From assembly GCA_025963955.1 (NCBI GenBank), contig JAOPZU010000556.1, forward strand, positions 1 to 5,501: a stretch of DNA of 5,501 nucleotides. The letters are read 5' to 3'. Below the pieces are notes generated by a model that was not told the DNA's origin, made no database searches, and saw nothing but the letters and a program-made list of their open reading frames with translations. The translations under genes and the position numbers were made by a program. Of the stretch, positions 5,355 to 5,501 are shown in pieces. Each line of letters opens with the position of its first letter. The stretch's first letter is position 1. Origin of the DNA: Solirubrobacterales bacterium. Lineage in GTDB: Bacteria > Actinomycetota > Thermoleophilia > Solirubrobacterales > Solirubrobacteraceae.

Positions 5355-5501
5355 CCCGCTCACGGCAACCCGTGCTCCAGGGCGCCCTTCACCGCACGGT
5401 GAGGGTGTCCCGCTCACGGCAACCCGTGCTCCAGGGCGCCCTTCACCGCACGGTGAGGGTGTCCCGCTCACGGCAACCCGTGCTCCAGGGCGCCCTTCAC
5501 C
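5355..5501. repeat. Perfect 54-bp tandem repeat array (at least 2.7 copies, cut by window end)
   Basis: Copies lie at 5355-5408, 5409-5462 and 5463-5501 (39 bp visible) and are identical at every visible base. The array starts 10 bp after the oxidoreductase stop. Each unit holds three dyads, given here for copy 1. CACGG/CCGTG (5361-5374) has a CAAC loop. AGGGCGCCCT (5379-5388) is a perfect palindrome. CCTTCACC (5386-5393) pairs with GGTGAGGG (5398-5405) around GCAC with one T-G wobble. The last two overlap. The period is 18 codons. On the minus strand two of three frames carry a TGA in every unit; the third is open and repeats an 18-residue peptide. Possible roles are a minisatellite/VNTR, a repeated transcript-end hairpin, or duplicated 3' ends of a gene lying to the right. 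The total copy number cannot be seen. Confidence 0.92.

Noticed and set aside
5196..5471. Minus-strand 91-codon gene over the repeat and oxidoreductase end
   Set aside because: Its first 36 residues are two repeat units and the rest is antisense to the conserved oxidoreductase C-terminus; there is no sign of an independent protein, although the frame is noted in the repeat findings.
5355..5501. CRISPR array
   Set aside because: The 54-bp unit is identical throughout with no variable spacers between repeats; it is a simple tandem repeat.

Overview
The window is very GC-rich DNA with densely packed genes on both strands, GTG starts and short divergent intergenic regions. Together with a characteristic N-terminal glycosyltransferase sequence, a trehalose-phosphatase and possible leaderless promoters, this suggests a high-GC actinobacterium, perhaps of the Thermoleophilia/Solirubrobacterales type. 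The lineage is an inference from style and remembered protein families, not from a marker gene.

Left part (1-1734): a minus-strand glycosyltransferase runs off the left edge. It diverges across 47 bp from a plus-strand DUF554 (YqgA/YdfK-like) membrane protein. That gene converges on a minus-strand four-helix membrane protein of unknown function, and one small perfect hairpin contains both of their stop codons. The unknown protein lies 5 bp downstream of otsB (trehalose-6-phosphate phosphatase, 1740-2552, minus), so the two probably form an operon.

Middle (2553-3449): otsB diverges across 51 bp from two consecutive plus-strand genes, each encoding one half-size TauE/SafE (TSUP) anion transporter. 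They lie in the same reading frame and are separated only by TGA plus one codon, so a single stop splits what would otherwise be a normal-length TSUP protein. A 96-bp gap follows. It holds a perfect 17-bp palindrome and an excellent Shine-Dalgarno for a MarR-family regulator.

Right part (3450-5501): marR is followed after 65 bp by a pyridine nucleotide-disulphide oxidoreductase. It has intact FAD, NAD and CxxxxC motifs, but Phe replaces the usual C-terminal catalytic His. Just after its stop codon a perfect 54-bp tandem repeat begins and runs out of the window; each unit carries three dyad symmetries.

Functionally, otsB belongs to trehalose synthesis. The TSUP pair, MarR and oxidoreductase could form a regulated sulfur/redox island, but that link is speculative. 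No phage, transposon, CRISPR, tRNA or rRNA was seen. The strongest leads are the TGA-split TSUP pair and the 54-bp repeat array.
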